A stretch of 22,061 bases of DNA, from IMG/VR virus record IMGVR_UViG_3300019135_000004, positions 1-22,061 of that record; one strand, given 5' to 3'. The stretch is from a virus. Under the pieces are notes generated by a model. It searched no databases and had not been told where the DNA came from. It worked only from the letters and a program-made list of their open reading frames with translations. Both the position numbers and the translations under genes were made by a program. Position 1 is the first letter of the stretch; each line of letters starts with the position of its first letter. Positions 9,302 to 17,305 of this stretch are shown here, piece by piece.

Positions 9302-10237
9302 TTAGCTCAGGTCACGGATGACCGCGTGCGCGTCCTTATTATCCATGCACAGGCCCCATTCCATCGTCATCAGCATCTTCTCGGCGTCGCCGGTCTTAGC
9401 CAGCGGCTTGGACTCCAGCGGGCGCAGAGTCTTCATGGAAACGTGGTCCACGTCGATCAGATACGCAGCCGAATCCAGGAAGCGCGAGGCCACGATCTTG
9501 ATCTCACCGAAGTCGCCAACGTAGATGTCGTAAGCCGCCTGGAGCTTATTGGCCTCGACCTTCTGGAAGCGGGTGGCATTGCCGGTGAACGCGGATGCCT
9601 TCTGCTTATCGACGCCGCGAACCAGCAGGACGCCGGGGTATCCGCCTGCAGTCCATGCCTTCTGCTGGGCATCTTTCAGCATCACCTCATCGAACACACG
9701 GGCTGTGCCCGCCACTGGGGCGGTATTGGTGAGCGGGTTGGGGAATGCACCCACACCAGCGCCCACCGAACCCTGGGTGATCCAGCCAGCCAGGCCGCGA
9801 GTCTGACGGGCAGTGCCCAGCGCGCCCGCGTTGAACGTGGTGTTCTGGCACAAGCCCACTTCCACGTCATTGAGGATTTCCTTGGTCTTCTTGACCTTCT
9901 GATAAGCGATCTCACGCGCTCGCCCCGCCTTGTCCACAATCTCCTCGGTGTCGGAGATAATGAAGTTCTTGGTGCTGATCTGGGTGTAGTTGCCCCAGCG
10001 CGTGGTCGGGGTGACGGCGGTGAAGGTGGTTACATCGTCGCCTTCGATCTGCGCGTTGTTGGCCGCAGTGTTCAGCGCATCGGTCTGCCATTCGAAAAAG
10101 CGGGCCGAGCACTTCGACTTCTTGAGCATCGAGCTAAGCGGACGCTCGGTCGGGCTGATCGTGTCGATCAGGTCGGACAGGTCTTCCCTCTAGCCGATAG
10201 CGGCGTAGGTGGTGAAGGTATTAGTTACAACTGCCAT
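9302..10237 (-). CDS. Major capsid protein (DUF5309/SU10-type), one in-frame TAG
   Basis: This 311-residue protein starts at ATG 10237 (AAGG about ten bases upstream) and ends in TAA, followed by a terminator. The N-terminus MAVVTNTFTTYAAIG-X-REDLSDLIDTISPTERP matches the start of the SU10/DUF5309 capsid family, in which a polar residue precedes REDLSD. X is TAG at codon 16 (10190-10192). Other family-like segments are FEWQTDAL, TRWGNYTQI, GRAREIAYQ, TRGLAGWI and the C-terminal EWGLCMDNKDAHAVI. If TAG stopped translation, only a 15-residue peptide would arise from this start, and the next ATG (10129) would give a product lacking the conserved N-arm. It forms the icosahedral shell, assembled on the scaffold encoded just upstream. 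Confidence 0.93.
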
Positions 10238-10239
10238 GA

Positions 10240-11175
10240 TTATTTGCCTTGTCGTGCGAGCAGCCAGTTCACTGATGCGTCGGGGCTGTGTGTTCGCTTG
10301 GCGACACGTAGCAGCTCCTCAGCACGGGACTTGCCCTGCTCAGGTTTAGGTACGGAAGCGCCAGGTCGCATGACCTTCGGCGGCTCCTGCTTGGTTTGTT
10401 TGGCCTTGGCGGCCTTCAGCTGGGCGAACTGAGCTGCATCTCGTGCGATCAGTAGCGCCCTGTGGTCTTGGAGCGTGGCAAGCTCATCGGCGGTGTACCC
10501 CTTTTCGATTAGGTACTCGGCGATCAACTTTTGTTCATCCGCTGCCTTGGCCTTGTCGCGCCACTCGGGCAGTGCGGTACTCAGCGCCTTGCGCTCGGCT
10601 TCCACCCATTCCGCATGCTGCCGTTCCTGCTCAGCGGTCTGCTGGCTGGCGATGGCTTGGCTCTGCTGGACCAGCTGGTTGAACTCTTGCGCACGCTCTT
10701 GGAACTTGGCGTTCTCGATCACCCACGAATGGGGATCGGTCTGCGCCAATTCAGCAAGGGCCTTTTGGTCACCGATCAGCTGCTTCTGCGCTAGCTGCAG
10801 GGTCACGTTTACCTCGTTGGCGTAGAAACTACGCTCGCGGCTAACGGTCTCTGCAAGTGCTAGGGCTTCCCGCTTGGCCTTGGCAACCTCTTCGGTCTTG
10901 CGCCTGTAATCTGCATCCTTCATGTACCCGGCTTTCAGCTCCGACTTGCGGAGCTTCAAATCGTCGCCCAGGTCAATCTCGGGATCTTCGTCTTCGACGG
11001 GAACTTCCGCCTCTTCTTCCTCGGATTCGGCCGCCCCTTCGGCAACCTCCCCCTCTGCCTTGTCGGGATCGGCCTCTTCAGCCTATTCCTGCGGCTCGCT
11101 GCGGCTTAACAGAAGCTCTAGCGAGGCGTCATCGCCGTGCTGGAGTTCCGATGTCTCGGTTGACTCGTCAATCAT
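10240..11175 (-). CDS. Scaffold protein, one in-frame TAG
   Basis: This 311-residue protein starts at ATG 11175 (GGAAG upstream) and ends in TAA two bases before the capsid ATG. The first 85 residues are strongly acidic (runs of Glu and Asp). They are followed by a long charged helical region rich in Lys, Glu, Gln and Ala (for example EEVAKAKREALALAETVSRE), and a basic C-terminus (SRAEELLRVAKRTH). An acidic N-part, coiled coil and basic capsid-binding tail placed directly before the capsid gene are characteristic of phage scaffolds. TAG at codon 31 (11083-11085) sits in the acidic stretch SEPQE-X-AEEADPD. The scaffold directs procapsid assembly and leaves before DNA packaging. Confidence 0.88.
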
Positions 11176-11212
11176 GTGGCTTCCTTACGTTGTGGCGCTC
11201 GCACCCGCCCGA

Positions 11213-11533
11213 TTATTGGTCTAGGACCAGTCCGGAACAGGTGGTTACGCTGAAATGGTCGCTCCGATACACGGGACAACCGTAATGCGGCCGCACATAC
11301 AGCTCCGGCGCGTCGCAAGGCACGGTAATGTGCCCCAACATGCCGTGTTTGGCCTCGATCTCGATCAATAGAAACTGGATGTCTGCCCAAGTGCGCGCTG
11401 GGCCAGCGTCGCCTTGGCGATCTTCCCGGTTTCCATCACTGTCACTAGGTTGCGCTGCAGTTTCTGCAGCAATTTCAGGCTCAGCCACAGCTTTTCGCGG
11501 CCTTCCTGGTCCCTTGCGGGGCTGTTCTGCCAT
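11213..11533 (-). CDS. Small basic-N-terminal protein (PGRPRK motif), overlaps the preceding gene out of frame
   Basis: This 106-residue protein starts at ATG 11533, preceded by AGGAG at good spacing, and ends in TAA. The N-terminus has an AT-hook-like GPGRPRK, then a disordered Ala/Glu/Asp-rich linker. The C-terminal half (ADIQFLLIEIEAKHGMLGHITVPCDAPELYVRPHYG) looks folded. Its first 56 codons lie in a different frame inside the 93-residue gene upstream, an unusually long 169-nt overlap for this genome. The good ribosome site and coherent C-terminus favour a real gene. Function unknown; it precedes the scaffold gene by 37 bases. Confidence 0.62.
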   Translation of the reverse strand: MAEQPRKGPGRPRKAVAEPEIAAETAAQPSDSDGNREDRQGDAGPARTWADIQFLLIEIEAKHGMLGHITVPCDAPELYVRPHYGCPVYRSDHFSVTTCSGLVLDQ

Positions 11534-11646
11534 TGCTCGTTTAACTCCTGCTCAATTTTGGTAAATGCTTCGACTAGCAGTTCATCTTGGAGTAGCAACT
11601 GCGCCCGCTCGCCGCGCAGAATCTCCATTTCGGTCTTGTCGGTCAT
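11365..11646 (-). CDS. Small helical phage protein
   Basis: This 93-residue protein starts at ATG 11646 with a near-ideal GGAGGAATTG upstream and ends in TGA. It is mostly alpha-helical: ILRGERAQLLLQDELLVEAFTKIEQEL, then WQNSPARDQEGREKLWLSLKLLQKLQRNL. The W-x-x-S-P...D-x-E-G-R-E-x-L-W helical pattern recurs in small proteins beside podovirus portal and scaffold genes. It begins MTDKTE, like the next gene upstream, and joins it through TGATG. Function unknown; a head-morphogenesis role is only suggested by position. Confidence 0.8.
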   Translation of the reverse strand: MTDKTEMEILRGERAQLLLQDELLVEAFTKIEQELNEQWQNSPARDQEGREKLWLSLKLLQKLQRNLVTVMETGKIAKATLAQRALGQTSSFY

Positions 11647-11861
11647 CAATTCCTCCAGTTAGCGCAATCGCAGCAGAACTCGCTGCCCACGGCATACACA
11701 GGCTCTACCCGCGCATAGCCGCCTCCCTGCGTGGCCTTGTGTACGGTTCCGTTGCAATACACTTCGTGATGGCCGCCCTGATAAACGAGCTTGAAGCCAT
11801 CCAATTCGGAGCCCGAATAAGGCTTTATCCACGTGCGAGCATATTCGGTCTTGTCGGTCAT
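11646..11861 (-). CDS. Small Cys-containing protein
   Basis: This 71-residue protein starts at ATG 11861, which forms an ATGA junction with the upstream gene, and ends TGATG into the next. The upstream GTG at 11891 is less likely because it lies inside the neighbour without a spaced ribosome site. It contains VYCNGTVHKATQGGGY and a C-terminal CCDCANW cluster that could bind metal. The first six residues (MTDKTE) match those of the next gene, hinting at a small duplication or shared initiation context. Function unknown. Confidence 0.65.
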   Translation of the reverse strand: MTDKTEYARTWIKPYSGSELDGFKLVYQGGHHEVYCNGTVHKATQGGGYARVEPVYAVGSEFCCDCANWRN

Positions 11862-12046
11862 AGATTTTTGAACCAGCGGGCCTTGGTCCACTCCATTTGC
11901 TCAGCGTCTGTCATAGCGGCAAACGCAATCTCATGGTCAATTGCCGTGTCCAAATCATCCCACGCCTCATCAGTCTCGGCGAACGGACAAAACTTGCCAT
12001 CACGGATCCAGCGGTAGCGCTTGGCGTCTAGTTCGTCGTTAGTCAT
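11858..12046 (-). CDS. Small acidic protein
   Basis: This 62-residue protein starts at ATG 12046 with GGAGA nine bases upstream and ends in TGA overlapping the next ATG. It is acidic and helical, with an ELDAKRYRWIRDGKF start and repeated Asp/Glu plus Trp residues. The KRYRWIRD pattern is common in small phage proteins of unknown role. It is coupled on both sides by ATGA overlaps. No TAG is present. Confidence 0.7.
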   Translation of the reverse strand: MTNDELDAKRYRWIRDGKFCPFAETDEAWDDLDTAIDHEIAFAAMTDAEQMEWTKARWFKNL

Positions 12047-12228
12047 TTGGCGTCTCCTGCCTTAGCCTCTAGCGCGGCAATGCGACGCTCTAAGTCGATG
12101 ATGTACGGCTGCAAATCGATGATGTACCAGCCAAGCTCCTCAAATGAGCTCGTTGATCTAATATTAATGGATGGCCGATTAACTGCCTTCTGGATGACAG
12201 GCTGGGAATCTCTGTCGCTCTCACTCAA
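12043..12228 (-). CDS. Small protein with C-terminal coiled coil, TTG start
   Basis: This 61-residue protein probably starts at TTG 12228, which has AGGAGA six to seven bases upstream; no ATG or GTG gives a better start. It ends in TGA within the next gene's ATG. The C-terminal half (GWYIIDLQPYIIDLERRIAALEAKA) is a short leucine/isoleucine heptad likely to oligomerise, after a disordered N-terminus. It overlaps the portal stop by eight bases. Function unknown. Confidence 0.62.
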   Translation of the reverse strand: MSESDRDSQPVIQKAVNRPSINIRSTSSFEELGWYIIDLQPYIIDLERRIAALEAKAGDAK

Positions 12229-14347
12229 ATGACTTCTCCTGCGGTCGGTTGGCGGCGCTAATCACCTGAGCCTCGGCCGCTATCCGCGCCGTCTCGATGG
12301 CCGTCTCGCGGGCAATCTGCGCCTTGAACTGCTCAAGCTCCATCTGCTTGTCGATCTTGTACTGCTCCAGCTGCATCTCGTTCTGCATCTGCTGGGCGTT
12401 GCGCTCAGCCTCCAGCTGCGTCTCCTGCATCGCCTGCTGGGCCTGCGACTCCTGCCGCATCTGCTCAACCTGGATATCGACCTGCCCCTTCAGCTGGGCC
12501 AGCTGCTGGGCGCCTTCCTGCTTCATCCGCTCGATCTCGATCGCAGGATCCGGTGGAGGCGGCGGAGGCGGCTGCGGATTCGGGTCTGGCGCGGTGAAGA
12601 ATTGGTCGCTGTCCTTGTAGCCCAGCTCTTCAGTCAGGCGGGTCGCCGTGTTGTAGAGATTGATGGGCGTGACCATGCCCGGAATCCCCGCCATCAGCAG
12701 CTTCTCTTGCGCCTGGCCGATCATCTGCAAGGCGCTGGCTCGCTGCTGCTTGCCCAGCGTCCCGACACCCACGCTCACCGTCATGTCGTACTTGTTCTTC
12801 CACTCGCGCGGGTCGATCTGGAGCCACCGTCCGTTGATCTTCACCTGCTGGGCGCGGTTCTGATACTGGCTGACGTTCTTCAGCATCAGCATCCACATGC
12901 GCTTAATGCCCGTCTCGGCCAGTACACGGGCCACCAGCTCAATTCGCTGGGCGCCCTGCTGCATCAGCGCCATCGCGCCCTCGGAGCCCACATTGGACTT
13001 GCTAAGCGCCTCTGCGTTGAGGTTGGAGTTCATCTCCGTAACGCCGGTCCGAGTGTCGCGGATGGCGTCGATCTGGTTGATGATCTCCATGCCGGCGGCA
13101 GCGATGAAGGGCGTAGTGATATCCCGCGTCGAGCCCAGCGCCTTGACCCGCACGATGCCGCCCGGACGGGGCTGCAGCAGGTCATCCAAGTTCACCTGCC
13201 CCTCCACAACCTCCGTGCGCTGATTGTTGGACAGGTACACGTTGTCCAGCATCTGGCGCATCAGCACCGTCTTGATGCGCTGCAGGTCTTCCACAAGATC
13301 GTACAGGCTCAGGCCGATGATCTTGTAGGGCATGAGGATCGGGGAGAACAGGGCGAACGGATGATCGTCAGTCACCTCATTCTCGAATACCGTGGTTCCT
13401 GCCTTCACCACGCGGCGATACTCGGCGATTCCGTCGCTGTCCACGTCGCACTTGATGTACGCCTCAGTGACGGTCACCTGGCGCTGCGAATCGTCTCCGG
13501 GGTCTGAGCTGTCGTAGTCCGAGCTGCCATCGTAGTCGTGGCGACCCCGGCGCTCTTCGAGCATTTCGGGCGACTCATCCGAAGGCAGGGCCTCTACATC
13601 CTGCTTGTCATAGCCCAGGCTCAGCAGGTCGCTCACGCTCATCTGCCGGCGGTGGCAGATAAAGCGCAGGTCCGTGATGGACCGCGCATCCTTGTTGATC
13701 AGGATCTCCTCCGGCGGGCAGCCTTCCGCCCGGAACTCCATCACCTGCTCCTCGCGCTTGGCCTTGACCATGTAGGTCATGAGCAGCTCAGGCGGCATGC
13801 CCTCCATTTGCGCGGCCTGCGGGACTTCGCCATAGGGCACAACCTCGACTACCTCAATCTCCGGGTCCATCTCCAGCGCCTGAACCTCAGGCATGGACAG
13901 GCCTTCGTAACGCTCCTCACGCTCGTCCCATCGCTTATCGCAGTAGACCTTCACCACGCCCATGCGTGTCATCAGAGACGACTTGATGGCGTCGTGGAGG
14001 AGCGTGAAGCCCTCATTCTTTCGGTTGATCAGGTAGCCAACGTAGGTCGTGGCGTCCTCGCACGCCCTGTCGTCCTCGGGCGTCTCAGGCTCGAACCGGA
14101 TAATGTCGTCCGACCCGGCGAACATGCGCATCAGGCTCGGCATCATCCATTCGATCGTATCCATCAGGTCCTTGGATACGACCTTGGACCGCCCCTAGAT
14201 GGCAGGCGGGGCCAGCTCGCCCACCGCCTCGCCCATGTAGAACTCCATGGCACGGGCGCGCTGGTGGCTGGTGTAGTCGTCAGAGCCGATGGCGTTTGCG
14301 GCCTCCTTGTCGATCAGGCGGCAAAGCTCGTCGTCGGTCATCTTCAT
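12221..14347 (-). CDS. Portal protein, one in-frame TAG
   Basis: This 708-residue protein starts at ATG 14347 (GGAG about ten bases upstream, ATGA shared with the upstream gene) and ends in TGA. It matches large podovirus portal proteins: an N-terminal helical wing, then GRSKVVSKDLMDTIEWMMPSLMRMF, an acidic clip/wing region, DLVEDLQRIKTVLMRQMLDN, DTRTGVTEMNSNLNAEAL, and a long Gln/Glu-rich C-terminal barrel helix from about residue 590. A poly-proline stretch precedes that helix. TAG at codon 51 (14195-14197) lies in APPAI-X-GRSKVVS, immediately before the most conserved motif; translation stopping there would lose the whole portal. The dodecameric ring forms the DNA entry channel and docks the terminase. 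Confidence 0.92.
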
Positions 14348-14541
14348 GCAAACAGGCTCCACAGCAGGGCCGCAATGGGGTACGCCAGTGCGAGCACCGC
14401 TCCGACGATGAACATCCACGCGCCCACAAGCATTTGTCTGTAGTGGCTGTCCTCGGCCGCTTTATTGCGGACCACGCGTACGATGCCCAAGCCTACATGG
14501 GCGAGGTGCGGATAGCGGTTAGGCGGATTGAGCCTGTGCAT
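14344..14541 (-). CDS. Small membrane protein
   Basis: This 65-residue protein starts at ATG 14541, directly after the upstream stop (TGAATG), and ends in TGA overlapping the portal ATG. The C-terminal half (MLVGAWMFIVGAVLALAYPIAALLWSLFA) is a convincing transmembrane helix, and the N-terminal half is basic. It could be a small inner-membrane effector such as an exclusion or accessory lysis protein, but nothing beyond topology supports this. Confidence 0.6.
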   Translation of the reverse strand: MHRLNPPNRYPHLAHVGLGIVRVVRNKAAEDSHYRQMLVGAWMFIVGAVLALAYPIAALLWSLFA

Positions 14542-14811
14542 TCAACTGATCTCAAGTGCGCGGATGGACTTCAGCTGTTTGAGACGCGGCTTGCCACTGA
14601 CCAAGCCCGCCACGACCATCGCATCGATCTTGCTGCCCACTTCCTGCACCCACCGAGGGACCGCGACGGGGCGCGCCTTGCCAGTAATCCAATCAAATCG
14701 CCGCTCCCATGCATCGTCCGGCCATTTAGCTTCAGCCTCTCGCACAAAAGAATCGGACAGGCGGACCTCGCCGTGATCGGTCTGATAAATGTGAAACTTG
14801 GGGATGTTCAT
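14542..14811 (-). CDS. Hypothetical protein between terminase and portal genes
   Basis: This 89-residue protein starts at ATG 14811, joined to the terminase stop by TGATG, and ends in TGA directly before the next ATG. The sequence mixes short strands and helices (FHIYQTDHGEVRLSDSFV, then WPDDAWERRFDWITGKARPVAVPRWVQEV). I do not recognise a family. It is part of a continuous coupled run from terminase to portal. Confidence 0.65.
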   Translation of the reverse strand: MNIPKFHIYQTDHGEVRLSDSFVREAEAKWPDDAWERRFDWITGKARPVAVPRWVQEVGSKIDAMVVAGLVSGKPRLKQLKSIRALEIS

Positions 14812-16076
14812 CAAGCTACTCGCAAGTCAGGATAGTTAAGGGTGCCGCCGTAGCTCTCGTTCACCATCTGCTCGGCGATCGTCGCCATGTAGCGGAAGGC
14901 ATCGGCGCCATGGCTCCATTCGTCATGGACCGGACGCCCAGGCTCGCCCGTGGTCGTGGGCACGCCGCGCCGGTATCTGCGCAGGCACTGGATCAGCCGG
15001 TCAGTCTTGCCCTTGTCGAAGTACACACGCGGGAATACGGAGCGCGCCTTGCGTATGCCGTCCTCTAGCGCACCGGGATAGGTCGGGATCACCTGCGCAT
15101 CCCAGCCTAGGGCCTGCATCATCTGCTGCGCGCTCTGGCCGGTCTTGTAGTCCCCGTGCGCGCCGTCATGCGGCAGCCATAGCGTGCCCCAGTTGTGCCC
15201 GCGCATCTTCAGCTCGTTGCTGCACCAATCGAGCGTCTTTTGGTTGACCTCGATGTATTCGAGCACGCGCACCTCGGACAGATGCCGCTAGGCGAGGATG
15301 ATGCCCATCGAGTCATTCCAGCCCAAGTCGAAGATGACGTGCACCTTGAACTTAGGGTCGTACGGCAGGTTGCAGATGCGCCCGGCCTCAACCGTCTCCG
15401 CCACCTGGCCGGCGTAGATCGCGCCCGCCACCGCTGGCTTGCACTTGCCCAGCCAGATGTTGCCGTAGTCCGCATCCGACATTGTGGCTTGGGCGTGCCG
15501 GCGCTCATCGTCTAGCACCTTCGGGAACCACGGGTTCTCCGAGTAGTTCACCTGCACCACGATTGAATCCGGCGGCGGGTTCGCCACAAACCGGACATAG
15601 GTCGGGTCCGTGTCCAGCTCCGGGTTCATGCCGATCCATATCTCGGACCCTTCCTTACGGATGGTCGGGATAAGCACGTTCCAGCTGCGGTCGCTGACGT
15701 TCTGGCCTTCCTCAACCCAGGCGCGATCTAAGCCCTCTAGCGACTTGATCGACTCGACCGTCTGGTCGCTTAGGCCGGCAAACAGGAACTCGGTCCCGTT
15801 GCGGCCCCTGATAACGTCCCGTTGCACCTCGTAGAACGCGTGCAGGCCCATCTTGTCTATCTGGTCGCCCAGCAGCTTGTGCACGGAGTCCTTGATGGAC
15901 TTCTGCACCTCGCGGAAGCAGCCAACGCGCAGCGGCCTCTCCAGGCCCTAGATCAACAGCGCAGCCGCAAAGCTCCACGACTTGCCGCCACCTCGCCCGC
16001 CGTATGCTACCTTGTAGCGGTACGGCTCGAATAGGCAGCCGAGCTTTTCCGGGATCTCAACTCTGAGCTTTGACAA
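14811..16076 (-). CDS. terL: Terminase large subunit, two in-frame TAGs
   Basis: This 421-residue protein probably starts at TTG 16076, giving M-SKLRVEIPEKLG, inside the end of the upstream gene; no closer ATG exists. Walker A is GGRGGGKS (residues 26-33) and Walker B is LDRAWVEE (about 116-123). The RNase H-like nuclease part shows IFDLGWNDS and a late HGADAFRY acidic site, matching PBSX-like terminases. TAGs at codons 43 (15948-15950; AALLI-X-GLERPLR) and 263 (15288-15290; GIILA-X-RHLSEV) join three in-frame pieces. Stopping at the first would leave only the Walker A strand. The protein cuts and pumps DNA into the procapsid through the portal encoded two genes downstream. Confidence 0.93.
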
Positions 16077-16320
16077 GGGTCACCGTAATCCCATCGAACA
16101 GCGGGGCGCTCGGGTCGCTGGCTAATGTCATTGGCAGCACCTTACCCACCAATGTCAAAAACGCGGCGGGGTTTGCGTCCGCCTACTTGACCAGGTATGC
16201 CACACCGCCCTTCTTGTCCAGCGCAGCAAGAATCATCGCCTTTACGTCGCCGCTCAACTTATTGGGCGTGTTCTTGCCTCGCCCTCCAGTCTTTGGGGTT
16301 CCGGGCTTGCGGCCAGCCAT
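16057..16320 (-). CDS. Small terminase-like DNA-binding protein, one in-frame TAG
   Basis: This 87-residue protein starts at ATG 16320 and ends in TGA within the terminase start region. The N-terminus MAGRKPGTPKTGGRGKNTPNK is a basic motif typical of small proteins directly before PBSX-type large terminases. It is followed by a helix (LSGDVKAMILAALDKKGG) and ADANPAAFLTLVGKVLPM. TAG at codon 46 (16183-16185) falls in AYLVK-X-ADANP, where related proteins, as I recall them, have Gln (YLxRQAxxNP). It probably acts as or with the small terminase subunit in packaging-site recognition. Standard decoding would give only the first half. Confidence 0.8.
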
Positions 16321-16344
16321 TTCTATTCAGCTCTACTTTAGAAA

Positions 16345-16518
16345 TTAGGGAGTAATCGGACGCACGAAGTGCAGCCCAAGGTAATACGTCAGCGCCGCCC
16401 ACGTCTCGAAGCAGACCGACTGGGCCGCCGGGTCTGCCGGCGCAGCGGCCAAGGCATAGCCGTTGTGGGTGCGGACGATGGTGATTGCGTTGTTCTGGAG
16501 GAAAGTAGGTACAGCCAT
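16345..16518 (-). CDS. Small hypothetical protein
   Basis: This 57-residue protein starts at ATG 16518, preceded by AAGGAGAACACAA, and ends in TAA. The upstream extension to 16593 lacks a ribosome site and overlaps its neighbour. It contains a short strand-rich N-part (FLQNNAITIVRTHNGYALAAAPA) and an aromatic C-part (CFETWAALTYYLGLHFV). No family is recognised and no TAG is present. Confidence 0.68.
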   Translation of the reverse strand: MAVPTFLQNNAITIVRTHNGYALAAAPADPAAQSVCFETWAALTYYLGLHFVRPITP

Positions 16519-16529
16519 TTGTGTTCTCC

Positions 16530-17159
16530 TTATTTGATCATCTTTCTGTCGAGCATCCGGGGATGCGAGGTGCCGCCGCCTGCCGAGCCCCACGACAAAT
16601 GGCCTTGCGAGATGGGGCCGAGGCCCGAGAATCCGCGAGCCGTGCTGACCGTTTGGCTTTGGCCGCCAAGGTTCGGAGCGCCGCCGTTGAATACGCCACC
16701 ACTGAGACCGATGTCAGCCGAGTTCCACCGTGCGCCCGGATTAGGCGCAGGCATCGGGGGCGAGGCTGGCTAGTAGCTAGGCATCACGCCGCGCGTGAAA
16801 CCTAGGTTAGACGGCCCTTGGAAGCCGCCACGGTCTACCGCTATGGGCTCGCGCTGTACTGGGCTTATCTGCGGGCCGCCGAATCCGTTTCCGTTCCTGT
16901 CCAGCACGCCGCGCAGTGGACCGGAGCCGTGCAGTCCGTTACCTACTACGTTCAGGGCAGTGCCCGCGCCCGGCAGCACAAAGTTCAGGATGCGCGAGCC
17001 CACGCCGCCGATAACCTGTCCCGGCGTGGCGCTAATGCGGCCTGTCTGCCTATCGTAGTTGTTGCCCCACACCGCGCCGTCCACAACGCGCCCGAAGAAG
17101 TTGCGTATGAAGCCGGGCCTCTAGGCGGGCTAGCCCTACTGCGCTGGAGCTGGGTTCAT
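16530..17159 (-). CDS. Gly/Pro-rich structural-type protein, four in-frame TAGs
   Basis: This 209-residue protein starts at ATG 17159, which overlaps the stop of the upstream small ORF (ATGA), and ends in TAA. Three TAGs lie within six codons near the start, at codons 8, 10 and 13, giving MNPAPAQ-X-G-X-PA-X-RPGFIRNFFGRV. With X as Gln this is a normal Pro/Gln/Ala linker. A fourth TAG is at codon 130 (16770-16772). A helix-like segment (ATPGQVIGGVGSRILNFVLPGAGTAL) is followed by a low-complexity Gly/Asn/Pro C-terminal half. Such composition suits a minor virion or head-decoration protein, but no family is recognised. Confidence 0.72.
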
Positions 17160-17305
17160 CGCGGAATCTCTATTGGGTCACCGGGCCACCAGGCTTCGGT
17201 AACTTGGGCGCCGGTCTCGGCATCAAGGTATGTGGCGGGGGCGGAGGGAATCGCACCCTCATTACGGGAGTTAGAAGCCCGATTAAGCACCTAAGCGCGC
17301 CCCAT
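17156..17305 (-). CDS. Coupled 49-codon ORF that encloses the CTA tRNA, one TAG
   Basis: The ATG at 17305 shares TGATG with the HNH stop, and the TGA at 17156 shares ATGA with the next gene, the same coupling seen across this operon. TAG is codon 5 (17291-17293). The predicted protein runs MGRA-X-VLNRASNSRNEG and then APATYLDAETGAQVTEAWWPGDPIEIPR in pieces; the C-terminal half looks protein-like. The first 24 codons coincide with the tRNA-like cloverleaf on the same strand, so this DNA would encode both a peptide and an RNA. Either the ORF is real and the locus is dual-coding, or coupling has arisen by chance in a GC-rich spacer. No homology is recognised. Confidence 0.45.
17236..17304 (-). 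tRNA. Candidate amber-suppressor tRNA (anticodon CTA), Gln-like
   Basis: A 69-nt cloverleaf followed by encoded CCA (17233-17235). The acceptor is TGGGGCG with CGCCCCC: six pairs, U1 opposite C72. The anticodon stem CGGG/CCCG has one extra mismatched position around loop TTCTAAC, giving anticodon CTA at 17274-17272. The variable region is four bases. The T arm GAGGG/CCCTC has a TGCGATT loop, and the discriminator is G. U1, G2-C71, G3-C70, G73 and U35 are known glutaminyl-tRNA synthetase identity features. Oddities: a very short D arm (TTA/TAA), no U8, and G where T55 is usual. Its 5' end abuts the HNH stop codon. It would read the TAG codons of the structural genes, probably as glutamine. Confidence 0.7.

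Noticed and set aside
9326-10432. 368-codon plus-strand ORF opposite the capsid gene
   Set aside because: It is an antisense shadow: the minus strand carries a clear capsid and scaffold with ribosome sites and a terminator.
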